A stretch of DNA of 64,000 nucleotides from contig JAZKYY010000016.1 of NCBI GenBank assembly GCA_045612365.1, positions 124,001 through 188,000 of the forward strand. The letters run 5' to 3'. A program made the translations under genes and the position numbers. This DNA is from RGIG9608 sp045612365 (GTDB taxonomy: Bacteria; Bacteroidota; Bacteroidia; Bacteroidales; Paludibacteraceae). The notes below the pieces were generated by a model, which worked only from the letters and a program-made list of their open reading frames with translations, made no database searches and was not told the origin of the DNA. Shown here piece after piece: positions 43,384 to 52,288 of this stretch (positions are counted from its first letter, which is position 1; every line of letters begins with the position of its first letter).

Positions 43384-44675
43384 AGTTTATCAACTGATTT
43401 TTCCAAATGTATGCTGTGAGATCCTTTTATCAAAATACATTGTCCTTTTAGTGGATTTTTGTCAATAAAATCACAGAATTCATCGATATTTTTAAATGTC
43501 AAATACTTGTCATTTGCAAGTGAAGAAAATATTTTTCCTACTAAAAAAATGTTTTGAAAGTTGGATTTTTCTATAGTTTCTATAATTTTCAAATGTTCTT
43601 CGTTACTTGCATCCCCAAGTTCTAGCATATCACCGAGAAGTAATGTTTTTTGTTCAAAATCCATTCTCGAAAAATTGTTAAGTGCTGCTAGCATACTTGT
43701 TGGATTGGCGTTATAAGTGTCGATGATAAGTTTGTTTTCGACGGTTTCTGTAAGTTGAGAACGATTATTTCTTGGAATATAATTTTCTATAGCATCGCAA
43801 ATTTCTTTTTCTTCAATTCCAAAATAACAACCAACACAAATGGCTGCTAACATGTTTTCTGCATTATAATCGCCAATAAACTTAGTGTTTATGGTGTGAG
43901 AAATCGATTGATTTTTCTTTTTCCATTTCAAAGAAACAAAAGGGGTGCAAGAAATTATTTCTCCATTTATGCTTGCTTCTAGATTATTTACGGCATAATC
44001 AGAATGAGGGATGTCTTGTAAAATGGTTTGTAAATAATTATTGTTCTTATTAATAAAAACATGACCATTGTTTGCTCTAAGATAGTCGTAAAGTTCTCCT
44101 TTTGTTGCTATTACACCTTCAAAAGAACCGAATCCTTCGAGATGAGCCTTTCCTACATTAGTGATTATTCCAAAATTAGGGCAAACAATTTCTACCGAAT
44201 CACGAATTTCTCCTGGATGATTCGCACCCATTTCAATAACTGCCATTTTGTGCTCTTCGGTTATTTGCAACAACGTGAGCGGAACTCCAATATGGTTATT
44301 TAAATTACCTTGAGTAAAAAGTGTTTTGTATTTTTTGTTAAGAACTGTAGCAATAAGTTCTTTAGTTGTTGTTTTTCCGTTTGTTCCAGTAATTCCAATA
44401 ATAGAAATCGATAGCTGCTGACGATGATAAGCAGCTAAACTTCTTAATGTATTCAATACATCGTCAACAAGAATAAATCGTTCATTTTTCTGTTTTTCTG
44501 GATTGTCAATTATGGCGTAACGACAACCTTGATCAATGGCCTTTTCGGCAAAATTATTTCCATCAAAATTTTCCCCTTTTAAGGCAAAAAATAATGAATC
44601 TTTTGGACAATTTCTGCTATCTGTAGTTATGGAAGGGTAGTCCTTGTAGATTTTATAAAGTTCTTCTATTTTCAT
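43380..44675 (-). CDS. murF: UDP-N-acetylmuramoyl-tripeptide--D-alanyl-D-alanine ligase
   Basis: Adds D-Ala-D-Ala to the UDP-MurNAc tripeptide in the cytosolic stage of peptidoglycan synthesis; 431 residues. Features: SITTDSRNCPKDSLFFALKG at the N-terminus (UDP-binding), Walker A GITGTNGKTTTKEL near residue 97, VIEMGANHPGEI near 150, and DTYNANPTSMLAAL near 310. I used ATG at 44675, since the longer frame adds an untypical 12 residues and overlaps a near-consensus -7 element. No other mur gene is adjacent. Confidence 0.95.
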   Translation of the reverse strand: MKIEELYKIYKDYPSITTDSRNCPKDSLFFALKGENFDGNNFAEKAIDQGCRYAIIDNPEKQKNERFILVDDVLNTLRSLAAYHRQQLSISIIGITGTNGKTTTKELIATVLNKKYKTLFTQGNLNNHIGVPLTLLQITEEHKMAVIEMGANHPGEIRDSVEIVCPNFGIITNVGKAHLEGFGSFEGVIATKGELYDYLRANNGHVFINKNNNYLQTILQDIPHSDYAVNNLEASINGEIISCTPFVSLKWKKKNQSISHTINTKFIGDYNAENMLAAICVGCYFGIEEKEICDAIENYIPRNNRSQLTETVENKLIIDTYNANPTSMLAALNNFSRMDFEQKTLLLGDMLELGDASNEEHLKIIETIEKSNFQNIFLVGKIFSSLANDKYLTFKNIDEFCDFIDKNPLKGQCILIKGSHSIHLEKSVDKL

Positions 44676-44700
44676 TTTTCTTTCTATTTTTTTGTGGCTG

Positions 44701-44708
44701 TAAAAATA
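44701..44708 (-). promoter_or_regulatory. Possible -7 element for murF
   Basis: On the minus strand TATTTTTA, one mismatch from TAnnTTTG, 26 bases upstream of ATG 44675. Confidence 0.35.
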
Positions 44709-44957
44709 CAATTTTCATTGAAAAAGAGATAAAATAAAAGTATTTAACTTTTCAACATTTTTTTATAAAATAGAATTGGCTATAAAAGACATTCTTGACA
44801 AAAAGAACATTATACTTTTTGGCATAAAAAAACTTTTTGGATAACTTTTTGTGATTTTAAAAAATGCAAATTATTGACATTTAGTAAAATATATTTTTTT
44901 TTGGAAAATTTTTACAAAAACAGATTAAAATATAATTCCAAAAGAGAATAATTATTT
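44709..44957. other. AT-rich gene-free region between murF and nrdD with short direct repeats
   Basis: About 250 bases of very AT-rich sequence between divergent murF and nrdD (360 bases between their start codons). It holds three copies of ACTTTTTG (44814, 44832 and 44844; the first two extend to ACTTTTTGG), spaced 18 and 12 bases. No gene is visible. The repeats could be a regulator site for nrdD but lack known identity. Confidence 0.4.
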
Positions 44958-44965
44958 TACCTTTG
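44958..44965 (+). promoter_or_regulatory. -7 promoter element for nrdD
   Basis: TACCTTTG, exact TAnnTTTG match. The transcription start would be near 44970, making TTG at 44974 nearly leaderless and supporting ATG 45037 as the nrdD start. Confidence 0.65.
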
Positions 44966-45036
44966 CGAGGTTTTTGATTGAACATATAAGAAATAAAATA
45001 ATATCAATAATTGTAAAATATTTTATCAAATTATTT

Positions 45037-47130
45037 ATGGGAGCCGCAGAGGTTTTAATTGTAAAAAGAGATGGTAAGACTGAATATTTCTCCATCGAAA
45101 AAATTAAAAATGCTATAGCAAAAGCATTTTTATCAGTTGGTAGTTTCGCAACACAAGACATGATGACAACTATTTTGAGTCATCTAAACATTTCTTCGGG
45201 AATGAGTGTTGAAGATGTTCAAAACCAAGTAGAGTTTGCTCTTATGGCAGAGCGCTATTATCAAGTTGCAAAATCGTTTATGCTTTATCGCAAATTACAT
45301 TCAGAAGATCGAGAAACTCGCGATAAACTCAACTTTTTGATTGATTATTGTGATGCACAAAATGCGGCTACAGGAAGCAAATATGATGCTAATGCCAACG
45401 TTGATAAAAAAAATATTGCTACGCTCATTGGTGAGTTGCCAAAATCAAATTTTATCCGTCTTAATCGTCGTTTACTTACCGACAGACTTAAAGAAATGTT
45501 TGGCAAAGAATTTTCTGACCGATATATTTACTTGCTAAACAATCACTTCATTTATAAAAACGATGAAACTAGTTTGGCAAACTATTGTGCAAGTATAACG
45601 ATGTATCCTTGGTTGATTGGAGGCACTCTTGCCATTGGTGGAAATTCAACTCCTCCAACTAATCTAAAATCGTTTTGCGGTGGATTTGTCAACATGGTGT
45701 TCATTGTATCAAGTATGTTGAGCGGAGCTTGTGCAACTCCCGAATTTTTGATGTACATGAACTATTTTATCGGTTTGGAATATGGAAATGACTATTATTT
45801 GAATGCTGATAAAGTTGTGGATTTATCGAAAAAACAACGCACAATTGATAAAATTATAACCGATTATTTTGAACAAATAGTTTATTCACTAAACCAACCT
45901 ACTGGAGCTCGAAACTTTCAAGCAGTATTTTGGAATATTTCTTATTACGACAAATACTACTTCCAAAGCCTTTTTGAACATTTCATCTTCCCTGACGGAA
46001 GCAAACCTCATTGGGATTCACTTAATTGGTTGCAAAAACGTTTTATGAAGTGGTTCAACAAAGAAAGAACCCGTACAGTTTTGACTTTCCCTGTAGAAAC
46101 AATGGCTCTTTTGACTGAAGATGGAGAGCCAAAAGATAAAGAATATGGCGATTTTACCGCTGAAATGTATGCAGAAGGTCATTCTTTCTTTACATACATG
46201 AGCGACAATGCCGATTCGTTAAGTAGTTGCTGCCGTTTGCGTAACGAAATTCAAGATAATGGATTTTCTTATACTCTTGGAGCTGGTGGTGTGTCAACGG
46301 GTTCAAAAAGTGTATTAACTATTAATCTTAATCGTTGTATCCAACATGCAGTACAAACAGGTATTCCATATCAAAACTTCCTTTCTGAGGTTATTGAATT
46401 GACCCACAAGGTTCAACTTGGATATAATGAAAATCTTAAGGAGTTGCAGAACAAAGGAATGCTTCCTCTTTTTGATGCAGGATATATCGACATCAAACGT
46501 CAGTATTTAACTATTGGTGTAAATGGATTGGTAGAAGCAGCAGAATTCTTGGGATTGAAAATAAATGACAATCCAGAATATGTTCGCTTTGTTCAAGAAG
46601 TTCTTGGTATAGTTGAAAACTTTAATAAAAAATATCGCACAAAAGATGTGATGTTCAACTGCGAAATGATTCCTGCAGAAAACGTGGGAGTAAAACATGC
46701 AAAATGGGACAAGGAAGCTGGATATAAAGTAAGTCGCGATTGTTACAATAGCTATTTTTATGCTGTAGAAGACACATCCTTGAACGTGATAGACAGATTT
46801 AAATTGCACGGGAAAAAATATATAGAACATTTGACAGGTGGTTCTGCTTTGCATTGTAATTTGGAAGAACATTTGAGCAAGGAGCAATACAAACAATTGA
46901 TGAAAGTGGCTGCGCTTGAAGGATGTAATTATTTTACTTTCAACATTCCTAATACAATTTGCAATGATTGTGGACATATTGACAAACGTTATTTACAAGA
47001 GTGTCCTCACTGCAAAAGCAAGAATATCGATTATCTAACTCGTATTATTGGATACATGAAGCGTATTAGCAGTTTTTCTGCTCCTCGTCAAAAAGAAGCT
47101 GCAAGACGTTACTATGCTAAACTTGCTTAA
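45037..47130 (+). CDS. nrdD: Anaerobic ribonucleoside-triphosphate reductase
   Basis: Oxygen-sensitive glycyl-radical enzyme that makes deoxyribonucleotides without oxygen; 697 residues from ATG at 45037. An ATP-cone regulatory domain comes first (about 5-95; EVLIVKRDGKTEYFSIEKI). The C-terminus has a zinc site from two Cys pairs (CNDCGH, CPHCKS near 650-665) and the glycyl-radical loop RIIGYMKRISSF near residue 673. A 5-base gap leads to its activase nrdG. It marks an anaerobic lifestyle. Confidence 0.96.
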   Translation: MGAAEVLIVKRDGKTEYFSIEKIKNAIAKAFLSVGSFATQDMMTTILSHLNISSGMSVEDVQNQVEFALMAERYYQVAKSFMLYRKLHSEDRETRDKLNFLIDYCDAQNAATGSKYDANANVDKKNIATLIGELPKSNFIRLNRRLLTDRLKEMFGKEFSDRYIYLLNNHFIYKNDETSLANYCASITMYPWLIGGTLAIGGNSTPPTNLKSFCGGFVNMVFIVSSMLSGACATPEFLMYMNYFIGLEYGNDYYLNADKVVDLSKKQRTIDKIITDYFEQIVYSLNQPTGARNFQAVFWNISYYDKYYFQSLFEHFIFPDGSKPHWDSLNWLQKRFMKWFNKERTRTVLTFPVETMALLTEDGEPKDKEYGDFTAEMYAEGHSFFTYMSDNADSLSSCCRLRNEIQDNGFSYTLGAGGVSTGSKSVLTINLNRCIQHAVQTGIPYQNFLSEVIELTHKVQLGYNENLKELQNKGMLPLFDAGYIDIKRQYLTIGVNGLVEAAEFLGLKINDNPEYVRFVQEVLGIVENFNKKYRTKDVMFNCEMIPAENVGVKHAKWDKEAGYKVSRDCYNSYFYAVEDTSLNVIDRFKLHGKKYIEHLTGGSALHCNLEEHLSKEQYKQLMKVAALEGCNYFTFNIPNTICNDCGHIDKRYLQECPHCKSKNIDYLTRIIGYMKRISSFSAPRQKEAARRYYAKLA

Positions 47131-47135
47131 ACAAA

Positions 47136-47621
47136 ATGGACAATTATCAACTGAAATATACTGATTACGACGTTGTTTTTCAGGAAATTCCAAATGAGGT
47201 AACTTTGGCTATTAATCTTTCACGATGTCCAAATCATTGCGAAGGATGTCACAGTGCTTATTTGATGGATGATGTAGGGGAATATCTTACAATAGATATG
47301 ATAGACTCTCTATGTGAAAAATATGGATCTGCAGTTACCTGTATTTGTTTTATGGGAGGTGATATTGCACCTTTTCAAGTTGCAAATTTGGCTCAGTATA
47401 TTTTAGAGAAAAAACAATTGAAGACTGCATGGTATTCAGGAAAAAAAGAATTGCCTAAAGACTTTCCTTTGGATTATTTTAATTTTGTAAAAATTGGTCC
47501 TTATATACCAAAATATGGGCCTCTTAATTCTCCAACTACAAACCAGCGATTGTATAAAATAGAGCAAGGAGAAATGATAGATATCACCTCTTTGTTCTGG
47601 AAAAAATCAATAGCTGTTTGA
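47136..47621 (+). CDS. nrdG: Anaerobic ribonucleotide reductase activating protein
   Basis: Radical SAM activase that installs the glycyl radical on NrdD; 161 residues. The 4Fe-4S motif is CPNHCEGCH (CxxxCxxC, about residues 32-39), followed by CFMGGDIAPFQ, the GGE-like SAM motif with GGD. It lies immediately after nrdD and is certainly co-transcribed. Confidence 0.95.
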   Translation: MDNYQLKYTDYDVVFQEIPNEVTLAINLSRCPNHCEGCHSAYLMDDVGEYLTIDMIDSLCEKYGSAVTCICFMGGDIAPFQVANLAQYILEKKQLKTAWYSGKKELPKDFPLDYFNFVKIGPYIPKYGPLNSPTTNQRLYKIEQGEMIDITSLFWKKSIAV

Positions 47622-47660
47622 TTAAAAAACAAAAAGTTTCCTGAGTTCAATAAAAAAATA

Positions 47661-47668
47661 TAACTTTG
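47661..47668 (+). promoter_or_regulatory. Promoter of the fructose-bisphosphate aldolase gene
   Basis: TAACTTTG at the -7 position with TTTC at 47637-47640, spaced 20 bases. ATG is 34 bases downstream. A good promoter fits the strong expression implied by codon use. Confidence 0.7.
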
Positions 47669-47702
47669 CGACAGATTTTTTAATATTTATAAGATAAACA
47701 AT

Positions 47703-48698
47703 ATGGTAAATTACAAAGAATTAGGTTTGGTAAACACTAAAGAAATGTTTGCCGGTGCTATCAAAGGTGGTTATGCAATCCCTGCATTCAACTTCAACAA
47801 CATGGAACAAATGCAAGCTATCATCACTGCTTGTGCTGAACAAAAATCTCCTGTTATCCTTCAAGTATCTTCTGGTGCGCGTAAATACGCTAACCAAACT
47901 TTACTTCGCTACATGGCTCAAGGTGCAGTAGAATTTGCTAAAGAACTAGGTTGGGAAAAACCACAAATCGCTCTTCACTTAGACCACGGTAACTCATTCG
48001 AGTTATGCAAAAGTTGTGTAGACATGGGCTTCTCTTCTGTTATGATCGATGGTTCTCACCTTCCATACGAAGAAAACGTAGCTCTTACAAAACAAGTTGT
48101 AGAATATGCTCACCAATTTGGTGTAACTGTAGAAGGTGAACTTGGTGTATTAGCTGGTGTAGAAGACGACGTAGTAGCTGAACACAGCAACTATACTCAA
48201 CCAGAAGAAGTTATCGACTTCGTAACACGCACAGGTTGTGACTCTCTAGCTATCTCTATAGGTACTTCTCACGGTGCTAACAAATTTACTCCAGACCAAT
48301 GTACTCGTGACGAAAACGGTATCTTAATCCCACCTCCATTACGTTTCGACATCCTTAAAGAAATTGAAGAAAAACTTCCTGGATTCCCAATCGTACTTCA
48401 CGGTTCTTCTTCAGTTCCACAAGAATACGTTAAAATCATCAACGAAAACGGTGGTAAATTAAAAGACGCAGTAGGTATTCCAGAAGAACAACTTCGTAAA
48501 GCTGCTGCTTCTGCAGTTTGCAAAATCAACATCGACTCTGACGGTCGTTTAGCTATGACTGCTGCTGTACGTCAATTCTTCAACACAGACCCAGACAAAT
48601 TCGACCCACGTCAATATCTAGGACCTGCTCGTGAAGAACTTAAAAAACTTTATACTCATAAAGTTGTTAATGTATTAGGTTCTGCTGGTAAAGCATAA
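47703..48698 (+). CDS. fba: Class II fructose-1,6-bisphosphate aldolase
   Basis: Zinc-dependent aldolase of glycolysis and gluconeogenesis; 331 residues. The metal and substrate residues appear in IALHLDHGNSFELCKSC, SVMIDGSHLPYEENV, and GTSHGANKF; IVLHGSSSVPQEYV and CKINIDSDGRLAMTAAVR close the active site. Codon use differs sharply from neighbouring genes: AAC, TTC, ATC and TAC predominate, typical of very highly expressed genes. It has its own promoter and a strong terminator. Confidence 0.97.
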   Translation: MVNYKELGLVNTKEMFAGAIKGGYAIPAFNFNNMEQMQAIITACAEQKSPVILQVSSGARKYANQTLLRYMAQGAVEFAKELGWEKPQIALHLDHGNSFELCKSCVDMGFSSVMIDGSHLPYEENVALTKQVVEYAHQFGVTVEGELGVLAGVEDDVVAEHSNYTQPEEVIDFVTRTGCDSLAISIGTSHGANKFTPDQCTRDENGILIPPPLRFDILKEIEEKLPGFPIVLHGSSSVPQEYVKIINENGGKLKDAVGIPEEQLRKAAASAVCKINIDSDGRLAMTAAVRQFFNTDPDKFDPRQYLGPAREELKKLYTHKVVNVLGSAGKA

Positions 48699-48720
48699 TT
48701 GATTTGCTTATCATAAAAAT

Positions 48721-48757
48721 AAAAAGGTTCTCCGTAGAGAACCTTTTTGTTTTTTTA
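48721..48757. terminator. Strong bidirectional terminator between fba and the cytidylyltransferase-kinase gene
   Basis: A perfect 12-bp stem AAAAAGGTTCTC (48721-48732) / GAGAACCTTTTT (48737-48748) with the four-base loop CGTA; a T run follows on the plus strand (48745-48757, one G), and the A run serves in the other direction. It partly abuts the stop codon of the convergent gene. Confidence 0.9.
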
Positions 48758-49891
48758 TTGCCTTCTAATTTTTATTTGAAAAGCATATTCAATAGGTGTT
48801 TCGCTAATAAGGATTAAATAACCTCCTCCTCCTGCTCCAGTTATTTTCCATCCTTTTGCTTCGGATTTATATTTCTCTATTGTTTCAAGAACATCTTTAG
48901 GAGCCATATTAGGAAAGAGTCGTAGTTGTGCTTCAAAACTTTCGGTCGTAAATCTACCCCAATCATCTATATTTTTTTCCAAAATAGCATTCCAACATTT
49001 TTTTGAAGCATTGCTCAGTAATTTTACATTTTCCTTATTTATTTGTGTATTTTCTTCAACATTGTAACTATCCTTTCTTGGATAAAGAGGAATAATCCAA
49101 ATGCGCTTTTCTATCCAATCCATTAAGTCGTTATCGGTTTCACTTTTAATTTCTTTTGGCCAAAAATCATTATCATATTCCAAATAATTCATTCCCGGAA
49201 GCACGATCCCAATTGAATCTTGAGAACCGCTAACATACTTTGTTCCAGGAGGATTTTCAAAACAGAAAAGCATTTTTGCCAATTTCTCTTTATCACCACT
49301 AGGAATGTCTGTTTGCCATAATTCAACAGCTTTTTTTCTTGAACTAGAAGCCATTCCACTTCGATCATTAAATTCGATTGTTGGTTCTATGCACAATGTA
49401 ATCACTGGTCCACTTTCAAGTTTGTTGATATAAACTTGATCCAACCAACCTCCAGCTAAATCAATGCGATAAGGTATTTGACATTCTTTTCGTAGGGCTG
49501 TAGTGGAACGAGTTGGCAAATTTCCATGAGGAACTCTTTTGCTTACCACATATTTAATACCATGATTTCGACAAAACTCTTCTTTTGCCGGTGTATGTCC
49601 ATCAGTATTAACAAAAAATATATCTGGTTTTAATTTTTTTACTTCTTCAACAAAATCAAGTAATCCACTACCTTTGTTTATCCATGCATCTTTTACTGCT
49701 TTCAAAGACTTTACCATATAAAGACGCTCTTCTTCTGTATTAATCGTTTTCCGAGATTTTAGTTGATAAATCGTTGAATCCGAGCCAATTCCAACATATA
49801 AATCACCCAATTGGGCCGCTTCTTCAAAAAAAGCAACGTGACCACTATGTAGCATATCGTAGCAACCACTTACAAACACTTTTTTTCTCAT
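48755..49891 (-). CDS. Cytidylyltransferase-GHMP kinase fusion protein
   Basis: Two-domain enzyme of 378 residues. Residues about 1-145 are a nucleotidyltransferase with GCYDMLHSGH (HxGH, 15-18) and the RSTTAL motif near 137. From about 148 comes a GHMP-kinase-like part: PYRIDLAGGWLDQ, a degenerate phosphate loop SGMASSSRKKAVELW, and the Gly-rich ITGAGGGGYLILI near the end. Such a pairing would phosphorylate a sugar and then activate it as an NDP sugar. It resembles in concept, not order, HldE and the fucokinase fusion FKP. The kinase part is short for the family. Substrate unknown; a heptose or related sugar is possible. Confidence 0.8.
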   Translation of the reverse strand: MRKKVFVSGCYDMLHSGHVAFFEEAAQLGDLYVGIGSDSTIYQLKSRKTINTEEERLYMVKSLKAVKDAWINKGSGLLDFVEEVKKLKPDIFFVNTDGHTPAKEEFCRNHGIKYVVSKRVPHGNLPTRSTTALRKECQIPYRIDLAGGWLDQVYINKLESGPVITLCIEPTIEFNDRSGMASSSRKKAVELWQTDIPSGDKEKLAKMLFCFENPPGTKYVSGSQDSIGIVLPGMNYLEYDNDFWPKEIKSETDNDLMDWIEKRIWIIPLYPRKDSYNVEENTQINKENVKLLSNASKKCWNAILEKNIDDWGRFTTESFEAQLRLFPNMAPKDVLETIEKYKSEAKGWKITGAGGGGYLILISETPIEYAFQIKIRRQ

Positions 49892-49936
49892 AAATCTAAA
49901 TTATTTTGAAAAATAAACTCCATAATCTTAACATCA

Positions 49937-49944
49937 CAAAAGTA
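49937..49944 (-). promoter_or_regulatory. -7 promoter element for the cytidylyltransferase-GHMP kinase gene
   Basis: On the minus strand TACTTTTG, exact TAnnTTTG match 45 bases upstream of the ATG at 49891. Confidence 0.6.
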
Positions 49945-50034
49945 CAATATTTAGTCTAAAGAATCAAAAAGAGTTTATTATTAAAAAAACGTACTTAGAA
50001 GAGATTCTTTTGATTTTCTGTTGTAACTTTTCAT

Positions 50035-50042
50035 TATTTTTG
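50035..50042 (+). promoter_or_regulatory. Promoter of glnN
   Basis: TATTTTTG -7 element with TTTG at 50009-50012 (22-base spacing), 37 bases before the ATG. Confidence 0.65.
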
Positions 50043-50079
50043 CAATTAATAAACTTAAATTTTTCTAAAAAGAAAATCA

Positions 50080-52278
50080 ATGTCAACATTAAGATTTAGA
50101 GCTGTCGAAGAAGCATTCAAGAAAAAAGCAATAAAAGTTACTCCTCCAGCTGAGTGTACATCGACATATTACGGAAAGTATGTATTCAATGAGGCAGCAA
50201 TGAAAAAATATTTGTCTACTGAGATTCTAGAAATATTACAGAATTCAGTAGAACAAGGCGAAACACTTGATCGTTCTATTGCTGATGAAGTGGCTTCTGC
50301 TATGAAGAAATGGGCTATGGAATTGGGTGCGACACATTATTCTCATTGGTTTCAACCATTAACAGGCGGCACAGCGGAAAAACATGATTCTTTTATTGAA
50401 TACAAAGATGAAATAGGAGGAGATGTTATAGAAAAGTTTACAGGAAAACTCCTTGTTCAAGCAGAACCTGATGCTTCTTCTTTTCCGAATGGAGGAATCA
50501 GAAGTACTTTTGAAGCACGTGGTTATACGGCTTGGGATCCATCTTCTCCTGCTTTTGTAATTGATGATACACTTTGCATCCCTACAATTTTTATATCATA
50601 CACTGGAGATGCTTTAGATTACAAAGCTCCTTTACTTAAATCTATTGCTGCAATAAATAAAGCAGCTACCGATGTTTGCGCTGCTTATTTTGACTCAAAT
50701 GTAAAAAACGTAAAGACTTATTTGGGGTGGGAACAAGAGTATTTTCTTGTTGATGAGGGTTTGTTTGCTACTCGTCCAGACTTGCTGATGACAGGCAGAA
50801 CTCTTCTTGGACACGAATCACCTAAAAATCAGCAGTTAGAAGACCATTATTTTGGTTCTATTCCCCAAAGAGTTGTTGCTTTTATGCGAGAATTGGAATT
50901 TGAGGTTTATAAATATGGAATTCCTTTGAAGACTAGACATAACGAAGTTGCTCCAAACCAATTTGAGTTGGCTCCGATATTCAACGAAGCAAATCTTTCT
51001 GTGGATCAGAATTTATTAGTTATGTCATTGATGAAGCGTATTGCTCGTCGTCATGGATTTCGTGTTCTGCTTCACGAAAAACCTTTTGATGGCGTAAATG
51101 GTTCAGGAAAACACTGTAATTGGTCGTTAGGAACAAACACCGGTGTGGGACTTTTTACTCCAGGGAAAACACCAGCAGAGAATCTTCAGTTTATTACATT
51201 TATTGTCAATGCGTTAATGGCTGTAGCAAACAATGATTCGTTGCTTAAAGCAAGTATTTCTTCTGCTACAAATGCACATCGATTGGGTGCAAATGAAGCT
51301 CCTCCTGCTATTATTTCTGCTTTTCTTGGCACTCAAATATCGTACATCCTTAACAAACTCGAAAAAAGTACTAGTGAGGAAGCAATTGTATTAGATAATA
51401 GTAAAACTCCTAGTCTTCGAATAGCTCATATTCCTGAAGTTCTGATTGACAATACGGATAGAAATAGAACTTCTCCTTTTGCTTTTACGGGAAATCGATT
51501 TGAGTTTCGTGCTCTTGGTTCTTCAGCAAACTGCTCCTCGGCAATGATTGTGTTGAACAGCATTATGGCAATGCAACTTATTGAGTTTAAAAAAGAAGTG
51601 GATACTAAAATCGAGAACGGTGAAACTAAAGAGAAGGCAATTTTTGAAGTATTGAAAAAATACATCAAAAAATCTAAGAAAATTTGTTTTGATGGAAATG
51701 GTTACAGTAAAGAGTGGGAAAATGAAGCCCAATCAAGAGGCTTAAACTGTGAAAAAAGTGTTCCTAAAATATTTCAAGCGTATAAAGATAAAAAAACGAT
51801 AGAAATGTTTGAACAACTGGGAGTTATGACAGCTCGAGAACTTCATGCTCGCACTGAAGTTGAGTGGAATACTTATACCAAAAAAGTACAAATAGAATCT
51901 CGCGTTTTAGGAGATTTGGTAATGAACCATATTATTCCAGTTGCAATGAGATATCAAGCGCTTTTGGTTGATAATGTTTATAAGTTAACACAAACTTTTA
52001 CAAAAGAAAAGGCAGAAGAATTGGGTAAGGATAGCATTAATTTAATTGAAAAAATAGCTTTGCATATTGCTACTATAAAAAATGAGGTTGATGCGATGAC
52101 TAAAGCTCGTAAAGAAGCTAATGTTTTGATAAATGAAGCTGATAAAGCAATAGCTTATCACGATACTGTATTGCCTTATTTTGATAAAATACGTCGTGCA
52201 ACGGATTCGCTAGAACTTATTGTTGATAACGAAATGTGGACTTTGCCAAAATATAGAGAATTATTATTTATCCGATAA
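50080..52278 (+). CDS. glnN: Glutamine synthetase type III
   Basis: Assimilates ammonia into glutamine; 732 residues, the length of the large GSIII form first described in Bacteroides fragilis. Diagnostic stretches are THYSHWFQPLTGGTAEKHD, SFPNGGIRSTFEARGYTAWD, WEQEYFLVD, NQFELAPIFNEANLSVD and the ATP-binding KHCNWSLGTNTG, with FRALGSSANCSSAM near 480. It is the first gene of a run with pssA 10 bases downstream. Dodecameric enzyme in family members. Confidence 0.97.
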   Translation: MSTLRFRAVEEAFKKKAIKVTPPAECTSTYYGKYVFNEAAMKKYLSTEILEILQNSVEQGETLDRSIADEVASAMKKWAMELGATHYSHWFQPLTGGTAEKHDSFIEYKDEIGGDVIEKFTGKLLVQAEPDASSFPNGGIRSTFEARGYTAWDPSSPAFVIDDTLCIPTIFISYTGDALDYKAPLLKSIAAINKAATDVCAAYFDSNVKNVKTYLGWEQEYFLVDEGLFATRPDLLMTGRTLLGHESPKNQQLEDHYFGSIPQRVVAFMRELEFEVYKYGIPLKTRHNEVAPNQFELAPIFNEANLSVDQNLLVMSLMKRIARRHGFRVLLHEKPFDGVNGSGKHCNWSLGTNTGVGLFTPGKTPAENLQFITFIVNALMAVANNDSLLKASISSATNAHRLGANEAPPAIISAFLGTQISYILNKLEKSTSEEAIVLDNSKTPSLRIAHIPEVLIDNTDRNRTSPFAFTGNRFEFRALGSSANCSSAMIVLNSIMAMQLIEFKKEVDTKIENGETKEKAIFEVLKKYIKKSKKICFDGNGYSKEWENEAQSRGLNCEKSVPKIFQAYKDKKTIEMFEQLGVMTARELHARTEVEWNTYTKKVQIESRVLGDLVMNHIIPVAMRYQALLVDNVYKLTQTFTKEKAEELGKDSINLIEKIALHIATIKNEVDAMTKARKEANVLINEADKAIAYHDTVLPYFDKIRRATDSLELIVDNEMWTLPKYRELLFIR

Positions 52279-52288
52279 AACTTAAAAT

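Noticed and set aside
44974..45036. N-terminal extension of NrdD from TTG at 44974
   Set aside because: The start would lie almost at the transcription start, and the ATP-cone domain begins just after ATG 45037.
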